Assembly (NCBI GenBank): GCA_947579665.1 | Contig: OX388350.1 | Coordinates: 1,984,001-2,048,000 of the forward strand | Direction of reading: 5' to 3' | Length of the DNA stretch: 64,000 nucleotides | Source: Sympetrum striolatum | Taxonomy: Eukaryota > Arthropoda > Insecta > Odonata > Libellulidae | Shown here: piece after piece, positions 21,929-36,900 of the stretch | How positions within the stretch are numbered: position 1 is the first letter of the stretch | Layout of the letters: each line of letters begins with the position of its first letter | Position numbers and translations under genes: made by a program | The notes under the pieces: generated by a model | What the model was told of the DNA's origin: nothing | Database searches by the model: none | Seen by the model: the letters and a program-made list of their open reading frames with translations, nothing else

Positions 21929-24900
21929 ACAGACATCATTCCGAAAATGGTCAAAACGTGTTCTAGGGGCCCGAAAACGTGTATTTCCGTTGAAATCTCG
22001 AAGTCGAATTTTTTCATGAAAACAATACTTTCTCTATACTTCGTATATGGAGAAAGTAAAAAAGAATGATTTACTTTGCATGGTAAACTGGAGTCCTGAA
22101 ATTTGGTTAATGGAAGCAAAAATTTCTGATATTCCAGCCACTCAATAACCCTAGAGTTATAGGATTTGGTTATTTAGGTCGCCCCAAAAATGGCAGATGG
22201 AGTCCTACTTAGATATCTTTGTACAAAATAGTACAGGAACATCGGAGGAAATCCATACATGTTTATTTGGTTTGTAGAAAGGTATATTTTTATTCAGTGT
22301 CATGCTATTAGAAAATCTTAAACCTGTGATGTACAACCTTTCCTCATATGTGATTCCTATCCATGAGTAATATAGTGTGATATAAAGTTTCCATTTTGCA
22401 TTATGGAAGGAATATACATAAATATATACATAAATTGGTCTTTAAGCAGTGGTCGTGATATTCGGATAAATTATTATGGCTTTAAAATCTTCAATAGCTG
22501 TCTTTGTGAGCACTCTGCACCTCTTTCGCTGGTATTCGGAGTAAACATGAAAGCTGCTAAATTACCACTCTTTTAAGAACATCCAATGTACATTTCAGTA
22601 GCAATGCTACCATCATCAGAGTTATATAAGTATTGAAAACATTGATAATCCAGGCCTTCCTGTTGTCCCCGCAGGAGTGCCAACAAAGATATATTCTAAA
22701 TTTTCTTTCCTTACTTTTGATGAGTAGTTTAGCATGCAACTCATTGATAATGGAAACATTTCTCTTAAGGCCTTAATCGATTATTTGAATTTTTCCTCAG
22801 TAAATATATAATCTTTGTCTCTTAATTGTCTTATCTAAGAATACTATTGAATTGATTTCATGCATTTTTTGTCAATTTTTAATATATAAATACAATCTTT
22901 AAAAAATTGCCTTGTCTAATTTTATATATTGGATTATCTTTTCTTTGAAGAACTACCCACCCATTTAGGATCATTGAGCATGATGCTATCAGCTTGCAAA
23001 GCGTCACTTCTCTGGGGCGGGTGGGAAGGATTCTGGCTGGCTCAGAAGCTGCAGCGGCTGCTGGTCGAAGGGAAGAGGCAGAAGGACGTAACAGGCGGCC
23101 TGAAGAGGTGAGGGGAAAACGGCTTAAAAGTACAAATTAAAATATGTTGTTCAAAATTGTCATTGGGTGAATTCTAGTTTTTTTCCCAGTTAATGATTAT
23201 TTGGATAACTGAAAAGTCATGTTGATGAGATGAGAATGATGATACTATAGCTGCAGCACTTGCTGTGAAATTCAGTATGATAAATAGTTCTTGTTTAGAT
23301 ATTTCTAATATTTTATTTGAAAATAACACTTAAAAATATTCATTTAAATAATAATTAATCATAATGCGCCTATGTTATCTATTAATTATATTATAATTCA
23401 TTATGTTTTGTTATTTTTGCAAAGAATATTATTTTATTTGCAATGTTTGTTTCTTTCATATATGTCCTCCTGTTCATTGGAAGAAGTTGGTCACCTTAAT
23501 ATTCATGAGTAGCTTTATTTAACTATGATTTCTTTAAATTTCGGTGCATAGAGGAGATAGTTATTTAATGTCGTGCCTTTAAAACCCCTTTCACATAACT
23601 ATCACAGTAGAAACAGTAACATACAAAATATTGGGATAAGCATTTCAAAATCTTTATTCAATATAACTATGTTTTGAAAATTTAACCTCTCGAATTGTTT
23701 GCAGAATTACTTTTGCATGCTTAGTGTTAGCAACGTATTTCAGTCAGGGACAAATGAGTTTCACAATGAGGTCTCTGATGGAGGTTGGAAAGGAAACAGT
23801 TTAGACAGTCTCTTTAGCTACTCTGCCAACTTTGAAGTAATGATGTGCCTCTTTGGAAACTCTTCGGAAGAAAGATCTCAATTACGTCTACTTTTAATAA
23901 TTTTTACTAATTAAAAACACACGCAACCATTCTCTAACCAGAAAAATCTGATAAGGGGGGGTTAGATCCTGAGGCCTTGGGGCTAGAGCGCTAACCACTC
24001 CATCACGACAAATAATATAGCCTAATTGAACACATCTATTCAAATGTATCACTTAGTAAAGAATAACTCAAAATAGAACGTATCTCCATAGGACGCAATG
24101 AAGAAACAAATGGGATCAAAGGAACAAAAGAGATCATCCAAATAAAGTTGAAGGAGAAATTTTTGACATACTATTTGATGTCATCGTCAAGATCTGGTGA
24201 AAATTAAAAGAAACCATTTTCTTTGATTTACTATAAATTAAAAAAAAATGGTGTTGTTCTTTCTGATGAAATGTCTTCCTGTTATACATGTTTGAGATGC
24301 TCCATGGAGTGGTATTGAAAGCCCCGTTAACCTCTGTTTCTCTACGTTTGCATGATGAAAGCAAGGGTTCCTTGTAATAGATACCGTGAATAAAAGTATT
24401 AGATTTGCTATATTTTTGGAAGAGCATTATTGATTGGTTATGGAGAAACCATTAGCGGTGGAGTTAAATGGACAAATCCGAGCTAAAGCATTCACTAGGA
24501 AGATATGAATGATAATGGAAAGGCCCACTATAAGATGGCTATGCTCCATCCATCGATAGTGTATTGATGTTGGAAGTATGTTATTTTTATTGAGCATTAC
24601 ACATTTCCTAACATCCTCTATATACATATAGTATTCTTTTCAAAAGGATAAGACTAAACTTATGTTTTCTTGAACAGTAATGATTTACATTCATTTAATT
24701 TGTTTTAATGTTATATAGGATATGAGCAGAAACTACCTATCACAAGAGAATACAATAGCTTGCTTTTGGCCAAAAGTTTCTTATTATATTATATCAATGA
24801 AACAGTATGCCATTTATACTCTCTTTATTTATGGGATTTATTCAGTTGATCTCAAGTGTGTGTTGATCCCCAAATTTCTGCTGTAAATTTCTAATTGTGA

Positions 24901-27900
24901 TTGATAAATATCCTGCCGTACGCCTTATTAATTCATTATTTACAGTAAAAATTGATTTAGTTATCTCTTTAAAATAAATTTATATTTTTCATTTTAAATA
25001 TTTATTATCATGATAGAAAAGAATTTACAGAAGTTTTAATCATACCTCGAAGAACATGTAACCAACTTAGAATATCGTTTACATGCTTAGGTTGTTTCAA
25101 CCTTTTTCTTTAAGAATTTTTTATTTATTTATTGAGTCATTAACTGGTCTACAGAAATTGGCTGGACTAACTATTGCCTGCTGTGTATGATTCTCCTCTC
25201 AGTCAGCTCCAACATAGTAAATCACATTTATGGGATATTGTAAATTTTATCAAGAACCCCTCTGTGATTGGCAGTGTTTCTGTCTAAAACTACCTACCAA
25301 TGAGGAATTCCTCATTGGTAGTTGGTTTTAGACCACCTTCACATTGGTAGGTAGTTTTAATCAAGTTTATTCGCAGTCATATAGTGAGAACAGTATACTG
25401 TTGTTGGTTGACCTCTTACTGTATCAACTAATTTCTTTTGTGCAATAATGAGGTAAGGTGACAAACACATTTTTAAAATGTTACACCTTTTTAGGAATCT
25501 TGTTTATTCTACTGATGTCAAGCCCCACTTTTGCTTAAAGCAATCTCTCTCAAGTGATTCACTCTCCCGCTAAGAAATAAAAAATGCATAGCAAAGTGAC
25601 ACAGATTATCCTTTTAAGGCTTGGCAGGAGGCTGTAAGACAAGGAGCAGTTCAGGAAGATGATGTAGGGATGCTGCGTTCAGTACAGGAGCCAGATGTGA
25701 TAGCAAGCACCAAATCGCGGCAAATGCCGCCTCCCCCTTCACCTTCACTTTCGGCTCCAGTGGCTCCCCCACGGAGAAAGAAGAAGCCAGTGCGAGCTGC
25801 AGCTGATTGTGTGGTGAGACATGAGGAACACATTTTCATCAAAATCGTGACAAAAGTAAACATGTGAATCTTAAAATCATGGCTAGACTCCCTTGCCAAG
25901 CCAGACAAGTAATAAGGTTCTTAGGATTAGTAAGTAGCGCATATTTAATAATTCTCCTATTTTGCTTTAGTGTCTTTGAGCCTCAGTTTGTGTACACAGA
26001 GGGTCGTAGTGAAGATGCCTGTGGAGCAAATTGGAGGCAGGTGGTGTATTATGAAAGTTCTGATGTATGGGAATTGAAAAATCTTACTATCAATTTTGAA
26101 TTTTAACTAATACTATGTTTATTTGATATAGGAAATAATTATTGGTTGAACTTTAAAAATTGTTTTAATTTAGAAGGAACCAAAATTAAACATGTAAATA
26201 TTCAGCTTGAAACATTGTTTGTTTTCATTAGAAATATCAGCTAAGAGTAACTTAATAATTTATTCAGAAATAATTCTGTGAAACACTTTATTTTTTGAAA
26301 TGTCTGTTTACATCTGATAGCTTTTCAATGGAAAAATTAAAACTCACTTGGTACTACTACCAAGTGAGTTTTCATTTTTCCATTGATATGGAATTCCACC
26401 AAGTCACGGCTTGTACCATTGATTATACTGATAGCTTTTGTTGTATCACCTACGGGTACAAGGAGCTAATCTTCCCAGGCCAACATATGTTTTCACTACG
26501 GCTCTATGTTTAGCTGTTGAGTTTTAGAATTATTTTCAAAGATTAAGATTGCTTTTTCAAAATTTAAATTTGTTAATTTTCTTAAAGAACACACCAGTTT
26601 TTAATTTTTACAAATTTACATCTATATAAATTTATTTTTCAATGTATTTGGTACTAAAACTTTCATTTATTTTTCAATTCATGAAAACGGAGCACAAAGC
26701 ATTTTGTCTGTGTCAATGAAAAAATTTGACTAATGATGATACTGGGACTGGGATACTGGGGATGATTAGAGGACTAAAACTGAAATATTTTCCTCTGGAT
26801 TTATTTAAATATTACGCGTTCATTAAATAGCAGAGTTGACTTGTCAATATGATACAAGAAAATGATACGAATTAAAATATATCATGGGTGGAATTAAGTA
26901 CAAATTTATACATTATTTGAACTTATTCTCTAATAATTTTATCTGATTGTGATATTCAGAATAATCTTTATTTTTGTTTCATGTTACTTTTTAATAAATA
27001 TAGATTGAGAATGAGTGATGGAACATTAGTGTTGCTTGCTTTCCAGTGGAAATTTTAAATTTTATTTATGTTTTAGGAGAACTGTAATTCCAGGCTGCTG
27101 ATTATTGTCACCAATTCAGTAAAATCACTCTTTATTTCTTTTAGACATACTTTTTCATCTATAGTGTTTTATTTTGATTTTACCAAAAATAATGATTTTC
27201 ATTAATCTTGGAATCCACTCCTGGATTCCAATCCCAGAGTTATCTTTTCGTAAAAATAAAGCTGATATTGACTCTTGTGTTGATATAATGATGAATTATT
27301 TGTTGTTTATATGTAATTCATTTCTCACAATATTTTATAAATATTGCACAAACTTTATCAAAATTTTGTTCATTAACCCTTTCAGACCCAAAGTCATAGA
27401 TATCGAATACAATATTAATAGTTAATTTAACAGTATTCCTATCTGTTTCAATTAATTCAGTCAACTATAGCTTTTCATGAAACATAAGATCTAGTGTAAT
27501 TTGTGTATTTACTTTCAAGTGTGTTTTCAGTTGAAAGTAAAGAAAATCTTCTGATTGGAGCAACTCTACTACCACAATAAAAATAGTTGATTTTAGTCCA
27601 TTCAGTTAATATTCAGTTATCAATTTTCTTTCTATAGAGAAACTAATGAACTTCACAATCAATAATGTTGGAACTTGATCCAAATTGATTATGAATCCTA
27701 TAATAATAAAATTTCTAACTTATATGGGCTATGAAGCTTTATAAATGTCAATCAAGTTCAAAATTTAAGCTAAAAATACAAATGGACTCTTCATAAGATA
27801 ACTTTTTTAATGAATTATTGTCATCATACATCTACGTTATAAGAAGTTTGAGCCATATGTTAACTATATTCAATAAAATACTATACAATCTTATGTTAAA

Positions 27901-30900
27901 CAAACTATTTCCATAAAAATCATATACCAATAAATTTTGGTGCAATATAGCTGCACTGGGCTATCATTTTAATAATTTCGAAAAGATCATTAGGAAATTG
28001 AAGTTCACGTAATAGATAATTAGTACTATTTACACAAAATTTACTTTGGGAATGAAATCCAAATTTTTTTCTTATAGATTATTTCTTATTTTCCCTTTTT
28101 AAAACAATGTAACCACTGATGGCATAACATTACTCCATAATTAAAATAATCACGCTTTGTTTTAGTCGGTGGATTTCCATAGAAACATGGAAAATAATTT
28201 TATTAATATTTATAATTTATATAAAAAATTTCAAAAACTCATTAGCTATAATATTTGAAAGAATAGGAAATGTTTATCATAAGTAGATGGGTTAGGGAAG
28301 ATTGAGGATAAGGGGAGAAGGATTTTATGTGTTTAGAAAGGAAAGAAGAACCTTAGGGGAAATGATCTTCACCTGTGTGTAATATGATAGGGTAATTACG
28401 TGATTGTTACCCTATCATATATAGTGATTATTAATTATCTCGAAGGTAATTCTGGTTGATTATTGTCAATTATTACATTAAGACTTTTACCAAATGCAAA
28501 TTATCAGAAAATAAGTTCTAAAATACGAATATTTTAAAATTTCCATCCCTTCACTAAAGTTGAATTAATGTTCTAACCAAATATGGAGTGAGATGGTTTA
28601 GGTAAAACTTTGAGTTTTTACAATACATAGTGCAAGTCAAGATATATTTTAACTAACGGTACCCAGGATCAGGGAGAGCCCATCGTCCTCCTCCACTTGA
28701 AGTGATTTTGCAGGAAAATCATATATAATTAATGACTGTACTGTAGAAATTGCTAACTGAGCTGAATGGGTTAAACATAAAATTTGTTTTAGTTTGAAAT
28801 ACTAAGAAATGGTCATATTTTTTTGCTTGTAGATGGTCAGTATATTTCATCTCTATGAAATGTGGAACTAATGCTGTATGGTGATCGCAGTGCTAAGTTC
28901 TGTAGTTAGTATCCTCGGAGTAGTTTGACTCTAGATTTATATTTACTGTCACAAGTTATTACATTAAATTATGTATTTATACGAGTCATTATAGGCTTTT
29001 TACTTAGCATTTATCACAAATAGGAATATTAGAACCGTCAATAGATACTTAAGTGATTTACTGATAAGTAGCATTAGCATTTGAGTCTATGAAAAGAACG
29101 AATGCTGGTTAATGCTTGTAATATTTTTCATTTTAAAGGAGGCTGAAAAACTGAAAAATGTGCCAACAGAGGCTGTGTCCCAATCAACTTCTCAAGTGCC
29201 TTGTGTTGCCCCATTGTCAGCAGTGCATTCTCCTCTCCCTAGTCCTGCATCCACTATTGAATCTTTAACACGAGAGTTAGAGCACTCGTTGGACATCCGT
29301 TCTGCCATTGGAGGAAGATTTGTTGTCAAGCCACAGGTGAGTGTTTCATAGTTGGCTAAAAGAAGGACTAAAACATTTTTCCTTTATTTGAAGTTTCATG
29401 ATAGCAACAGATCAAGCATATCATTATTGTTTCAATTTACCAGAGATATTCAATAAAAACACACCAAAAACCATCAAATAGTATTAATTCCCCTCTAATG
29501 TGCACATTTCATCTTTGTAGTCAACGTCATTGGAGTATCAGCTAGAGACTGCATAGAGAATGGTATATAAGAAAGCAAAGCAAACAAGGGGACAAATATG
29601 TAAGGCCTCACTTGAGCTCCAACAGTTAGAACATGGTTTTATTGAATTCCGAAGCATTTAAGCTGGAGTAAGATTGTTGAACTAAATTTAATTCATGCCC
29701 TTTAGTTTTGAAATTACCGTATTTATGAGGTGCCAAATGTCTTTAAAACTTGTAATAAATTTTCAAAATTGGTTCTGCTGAAGCAACAAAATATTTACAT
29801 GCTATATCTGACAAATGTGAAAACATGATAGGATGTCGATAAAAGAACAAACATAAGTAACAATGACAAATACATTTACATCATCTATCGTTCATGATCA
29901 GTTGACTGCAAAATATCTCATTTGCTTAGTTTATTTTACTTTACTACAAATTGTAATTGACACTATTTTATTTTACTCTTTTATAGTGAAGATTTTCATG
30001 GTATAATTGAAACAAGCCTCTGTAAGTTAGAAAGCCTTAGCTCCTTTTATTGATTTATTTACAAGGCTACAATAAAATTTTATTCTTCTTTTCCTCTTTA
30101 TATTTTTTCATCACATAATAGGTAAGTCATACCCCCACAGTGTATAGAAAGTAAGTTAATGTCGGTGTACCAAATTTGATTGAAAATTTTTCCTGGCATT
30201 CCAGATTTATGTTCAACCATACATATATAACCTTATATTTTACAAAATTTACCTTTATTTCTTTAAAATCCTCCCAGTTTTGAATATAAAACAGTGGTCC
30301 CCAAAATAAGAATCTCCATTTAATTTACATTCTTTTGACCCAATTCTTGATTTTTTAAGACCATCAATTTTACGTTAATTTGGCAAAAGAAATAAAGCCT
30401 CCATCAAGAAAAATGAACTCGTGGTATATTTTTCTGTGTTTGACATGTTTGCTTTGACACATTTGATGTCAAACTGGGAACCTTATATAGATAAGAAGTA
30501 GCCCATTATTGGCAAAATTAATTCTTATTAATATATTACTATTCATGATTTGCAAAGTTTGAAAGTGTTCCAACCTTCGGTTCTCAAGTTGTATGCAAAC
30601 AACACAAAGACACGAAAATTCATTACAATAAGTGATTCTTCTTTCATTTGGCTAAAGATTTTATGAATATATTTTTTAGGCTTTCAATTTTCCTGGGTAA
30701 CTATTTGTTCATTCACCTGCTCTTTGTGTTTAACAGGATGAAGATCATTCAAAAGCAGAAGGACCTTCTGATGAATCTAATGGTCGCTTGTCCCTTATTA
30801 GTGGAGGCAGTGGAGGGAGGCTGTCTGCAGAAACAAGTGGTGCCACTTCCGAAAGCCCTGGTCAGTACAATTGTGTCTTCTCTGGTCCCATGTTGTTGGT

Positions 30901-33900
30901 AGAATGAAAGTGTTCACTCTTTCCTCCATTTTCCTTGGAGATAATTCCATACTCATGTTTTAAACACAAAGTGCCTGCCAACCTATAAATCCAGGAAAAC
31001 CTGGAATGGAATACTCTGGGAAATTTGTTCTTCCAGAATACTCAGGGAAAAATTGGAGAACTTGGTTGTCTTGAGAACCTTGAAAAGTCTGTTTTACAAA
31101 GGATCTCTCCATGGCTCAGGCTTCATCTTAGTTATGTTAAGACCAATGTTATTTTACCTTCTGGAATATGTGGCAAATATATGGAATCCCATGGATGAAA
31201 TGTGAACCCGCAAACTCCAGAAAGTGCAGTGTAAGGCGATTCATTTTGTTTAGAAATGCTACGATAAAAAAGCAAGCGTTACAAAAATGCTCTCTGATGT
31301 TGGTTGGGAATCCTTGAAAGACAGGAGATAAGAAGCTAGACTGCAGTTGCTTAATAAATTCAAGGAAACTACATCTGCGGAAGGTACAATCGGTATCATG
31401 CAACCCCCCTGCTACCTTGATCGATCTGATAATGAACGTAAGTTAAGAGAAATAGATGCTAGGACGAGTCATTTTAAAAATTCACTCTTTCCACAAACCA
31501 TACAAGACAATAACCAAGTAAAGAAGTAGTTTAGATCAACTGGTGTTTGCACCCACTGCCACAAGCCGAAAGGCGGCTCGCAGGGTATTAATGTAGATGT
31601 AGAAAAACTTGGTCTCACAGTCTTACGCTGTATTTAAAACCTTATTTGGCTTTACATGATCATTTATTTCACTAACTGCGAGCTCTGTTTTGGACACTTT
31701 TCCCCTCTCTTTGGACATAAAATTTCAGAAGTTTGTGAGTTATGTTTGACTAATTTTTCCACATCATTTTCCTTCGTATAATATTTGAAATTATTTATCA
31801 TATCAAAGTAAATTATGTGATCATCTGATATTTAAGAGGTTGTGTTGAACTGATTAAAATTTTCTGGTGCGTTTCCCATGCCACTCATATCTCACAAGAT
31901 ATACATGAAAATGTAAATCTTTATCCATTGCCTATACGTTTTGGGCAAAAGCTTTCCTGCTCCTGCAATATTGTGATTTCTACAGGGTTCTTGGCCCCCA
32001 TCTCCTCAGTCAAATCCTGGCTATGCCCTGGCACCAATTCAATATTATTTCTCATAAATGGTCAGGTATCGTTCTTCCTTCTTTGTAACCCTGCAAAATT
32101 AAAAAAAAAATCTTTCCCTAGGTTATTGATTGGCAAATTTTTTGTGGCATTGTAACAGGTGCTGTATTTCCCTTCTTTTTTATGCACCCATGAAACGGCA
32201 TTTGAGACTAAGTTGTAATTTGATTATTTAAATATAAATTTTAGTTTTTCACAAAAAGTGTGTTCCTCAGGTGGAGTGTCTCCGTCGTCAGTGAGCACAC
32301 GCAGCCCCAGGGGGTCAGGAGAGAGATTGAAGCACATTTATGGGTTGGACGTTGAAGGTGCTTCTTCCAAAGATACTTCTCTTCCATCATCCTCTGGACC
32401 TCAGCTCAATATGTTTGTGAGGACAAGAACTGACAGTGGGAAGCAGCTCACTGATCTGGTAAAGCATGAAATTGTATTAAATCCATCTACATTAAAATTA
32501 ATATTATACTATCTATGTGTGTATAGCATTTTCCTGTTGCTAACATTAGTTATTAGTGTGATGGAAGCATGAAACCAGTTGCATTTTGTTAATTAAAATT
32601 AGATAGTGAATTAATTAAATTATTGTTTGTACCCATGTACAAGGTGATTCTTTGAGCACATTTTTTATGCTGATAATAAGCCCTCCTCAGCTTACACTGG
32701 AGGGAGGACACTTGTCCTCCAGTGGAAAAAGTCTGTCGTAGCTAAAACATCTTCTTAAAAATTCCTCACTTGCTCAATTAACAATTCTTTTAACATTTAA
32801 CTTACTGATATCTCAATTACTGTAATTTTATTGGTATGTATCATATTTTGAAATTAAGCAGTAGCTGCTGCCTTTTCCACACTAGGCTTATACTCGCGTC
32901 AATTAGTTTTCCCCCTTTTTTGTGATAAAATTTGGTATCTAGGCTTATACTCAGGTTAGCTTATACTTGAGTATATACAGTAATTAATTAATTTTATTGA
33001 TTTAATTTTTCTTATAGTTTTCAATATGCATATATACCGTATTTACTCTAAATATAATAATGTGCTCCCTTTTGGGTCTTTTTTCAGCTCAAAAATCAGG
33101 GTGTGCATTAGAATTGACGTCCCTCTAGATTCGGGCACTCATGTACATGTCCCGTAGCACATGGCTGGCCCCGTCCTTGGCATGACCTTATTGTATGTAA
33201 CTTGTTAAATGTTCCATCAATGTGCTATCCATGTTTTCATAAGCCCCCATTGGCTAAACTGTCGGCCAATAGTTTTTAATTGAAAGGGATCATCAAACTC
33301 AATAAATGACTGATTTTGATTTGGTTGACATACCCATTTACGTACGACTCTCAATGTAGACCAGGCATTTCTTATATACTGTATATACAGTAAAACCTCG
33401 ATAACACGTACTCGTTTAACACGAACCTCTCGATAACGCAAACAGTATCACGGTCCTGGCAGGAATGTATAGTGTCTTACGGGGTTTTGTTCGTTTAACA
33501 CGAATTTCGGTTAAGACGAATTTCGAACAGTTTCCTCCATCCCTTGAATCATATAGTTCGCTTAAGGCGAACTGCCTGGCAGAATAAGAACCATGACTTT
33601 CAGGATAATACGTTGCCTTGGTCCCTCGTTTTGAAACGATAACCCAAGACAATGTAGGGCATCCAATATAATGTAAGACACCCAAGAAAATGCAAGGAAC
33701 CCAATGAGATAGTGAGAATAGTAGGCAAGGAGTGAGTCAGGGAGTAAGTTTGGATGAATTTTCTTAGTCTTCTCGTGTCGACGACTGTGAGTGAGTCTTT
33801 ACTGAACATCTGTAGCTACAGGAACAAAATATCTTTTTGCAATGAGCAAACAAAAGCTAATGTGTATTTATCTTCAAACGAAGCTTAAAATATTAAGTGA

Positions 33901-36900
33901 GGTGGAATGCGGAGCACGGAAGAAAACTCAGATAGCCCACGATTTTGGTATTCCAAAATGTCCTCATTGGTTTGACAACGATAATCAAAAATCACGAAAA
34001 AATTGACGAAGCGGCTGCATCAGGAGGTGTTGAGCTGAAAGGAAAGCGCATGCTTGGATCACATCTTAAGGACCTCGAAGATGAATTAATGGAATGGTTT
34101 AATCACGTTCGAGCAGCAGACGTGCCTAGAAGTGGACCCGTTATACAGCAAAAGGCATTGTCAATTGCATCCAGTTTGGGAATGAACGACTGTAAGTGCT
34201 CCAGTGGCTGGCTGTGGCGATTCCAAAAACGTCATGGAATCTCTTCGAAAGTGATATGTGGGGAAGCAAATAAAGTGAACGAAGGAAGTGTCAATGAGTG
34301 GCTGGCTGATTTTGAACTTCTTCGAGAAAAGTACTCTCCTCGAGACGTTTTTAACATGGACGAAACGGGTGTATTTTATAACCTCTTGCCAAGCCGCACA
34401 CGAATTAAGGGAGAGAAATGCCATGGAGGCAGTCACAGTAAGCAGTGATTGACCGTTGTTCTCACTTGCAATTCGGAAGGAAGCTAGAAGTTACGATGGT
34501 GGGTGATTGGAAAATCGAGGAGCCCCGATGCTTAAAGCACATCGATCTTTCAAAGCTGCCCTACGATTACACCCACCACAAGAAGGCATGGATTGACGGC
34601 ACTGCATTTCGTGAATGGCTCGTGCGATTTAATAGACGTATGGCTGCTCAGAATCGTCATGTGTTACTCACGATGGACAACTGCGCTGCCCACAACCTAA
34701 GAAAAATGTAGTTGACTAACATCAAGGTTTGGTTTTTTCCACCAAACACAACCAATCCTTTGCAGCCATTGGATCAGGGAATCACCGCTCTACTGAAGAG
34801 GTATTATCGGACTCATCTGGTACGAGCAGCTATCCTCGCAGCGGAAGGAAGTGTTAAATTAAGTTGGACTCTTTTGGATGCTTTAAGAGCGATTGGAGCA
34901 GCTTGGGAATCTGTTTCCGCAAAGCATATTAAAAGTTGCTTCGATAAGGCCATACCCCATAGTGATGTCGATTATGCTGTTGGAAAAGGAGCGGCTACTG
35001 AAAAGGACACACTTGAGGAATGGGAGCTGTTGCAAACACTTTCGTCGGCAATGGTAAGTATCGTGAGAATATTTCCGCAGTTTGAGCGTTGATCTTTCTT
35101 GTTTATCTTCTTTAAAACATCTTTAAATTGAGTTTTTGCTTAAAATTACCAGGTTGAGCTAACGTTTGAAGAATATTTGGAGTTTGACAATGATCTGGCC
35201 GTATGTTCCTTTCCTGACGAGGAAGTAAACGCGAATAGCGAAGAATCATCCTCGGATGAAAGTGAGGAGGAGTCGCTTGAGCCTCCCACCCGTGGAGAAG
35301 TCACAACGGATCTAAATGTGCTCCAAAGATATGCAGCAACGGCAAATGTTTCCAGGACCTTTTCCGATAACTTAGATCGGATTAGACTTGACTGCATGGA
35401 CCATTAGCGCCCTACTCTTCGGCAAAAGAATTTACATGATTTCGTTAAACCAAATAAAAGCTAAAATGTTGACTTTGAAGACTAGTTGTTTTTTTAAATT
35501 TATGTGATGCCTGACTGTGATGTAAAATAAAAAAATACCAATTTATTTTAAGTTTATCGCAAAAATAAAACTACGGAATATATTCACCTGCCAATTGGTA
35601 AAGGAAGATTTAATAAAGATTTTTGTGATCGTTACTTAAACGTCAACATCATAATAGACGTCAGTATATCAGCAGGTATAATCGCACTTTTTTGCCGCGA
35701 TACGGTTAACACGAATTTTTTCATAACGCGAACACTTTGCCCAGTCCCTTGAGATTCGTGTTAGCGAGGGTTTACTGTACATATAAATGTACGTATAAAA
35801 GTATAGTTAACATGTATATGGTGCTGCAAATGACTAAACCCAAGTCTTAAGGTGCACTTTAAATTCATGGGCAAATGCTGTTTCAATTTCTGAAACTTCT
35901 ATTTTTGTAATAATAGTTCCAGCTGGAAGCATTCTCATGGTTTTGGATTAGTGGTTATTATTATTAGGAATAGAACGTATTATGTGGCTAATTAAGGCGA
36001 AAGAATGCTCATAAGGGAGTTGTTGGTTGGGGTTCAAAATTTGGTAAGTTGTATTCAAAATCAGTCTAGTTAAATATTTGGTTCGTTAAGAAAACTATAA
36101 TAGTTATTGAACAATTTAATTAGCAAGCATAGTACTATGTTTGTTTACCAATTTCGAATTTTAATTCGTGTGGTTCACATTCTCTGATTAGCTTCCTTCA
36201 AGAACGTATCTTGTATAATCCAAAATGTATTTGTAGGAGATCCTGGAGCAAGTGACGGTGCTAAATCTGGACACAGGTGAGAGAGTGCCTTTGAGCGTAG
36301 CAGAGGACAAACTCCCTCAGTGCATCAACCCTCTCTCTCTTCACATCATGAGGCTCACTTCTGAATATGTCAGGTCAGGAATCGTCTACTTCCATTTGAA
36401 ACATGCTGTGTTAGTTTTTACTCAAATGGAAATTTGAGGACAAGAATTTGTAGAAAGATAGTATAGTATAGTATAGTAGTTTATTCATCCATTGGTTACA
36501 GAGTAACATAGACCTCGTCATAAAAGAGTTAAAAAAAAAAAACATGCTAATATAAAATTACAGTATTTGAAATGAAATAAACATAGCATATACAAAGAAA
36601 AAGTTTATAAGTCATTATTTTATATATTAAATTCATTAAGGTTGTAAAATATATTGGAAACAAGATATAATTTTAGTGATTTTTTAAAGAGATTTGTTGA
36701 TGGCAGGTTTTTTATAGAAAATGGTAAAGAGTTGTAGTTTTTGGCACAGCTGAGGTAGGGGCCATGGCTGAATAGAGTTGTGTTGTGATGGACATAATGA
36801 ATATCGTTATGTTTCCGTAAGTTATGATTGTGTATATGTGAGTTGAGATCAAATAAATGCAGATTTTCTTTGACAAATAAGCATGATTCAAAAATAAAAA

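Larger units (their letters stand above)
25814..29138. other. WDR44 intron 5
   Basis: Contains a Penelope-type foldback at 26.3 kb and a short inverted repeat at 28.4 kb; otherwise AT-rich with no gene. Confidence 0.55.

Noticed and set aside
25651..25908. 85-codon minus-strand frame over exon 5
   Set aside because: Gly/Glu-rich mirror of the Pro-rich coding exon on the plus strand.
33217..33809. Minus-strand frames near the Tigger left end
   Set aside because: They read through the terminal repeat and 5' untranslated part of the transposon.
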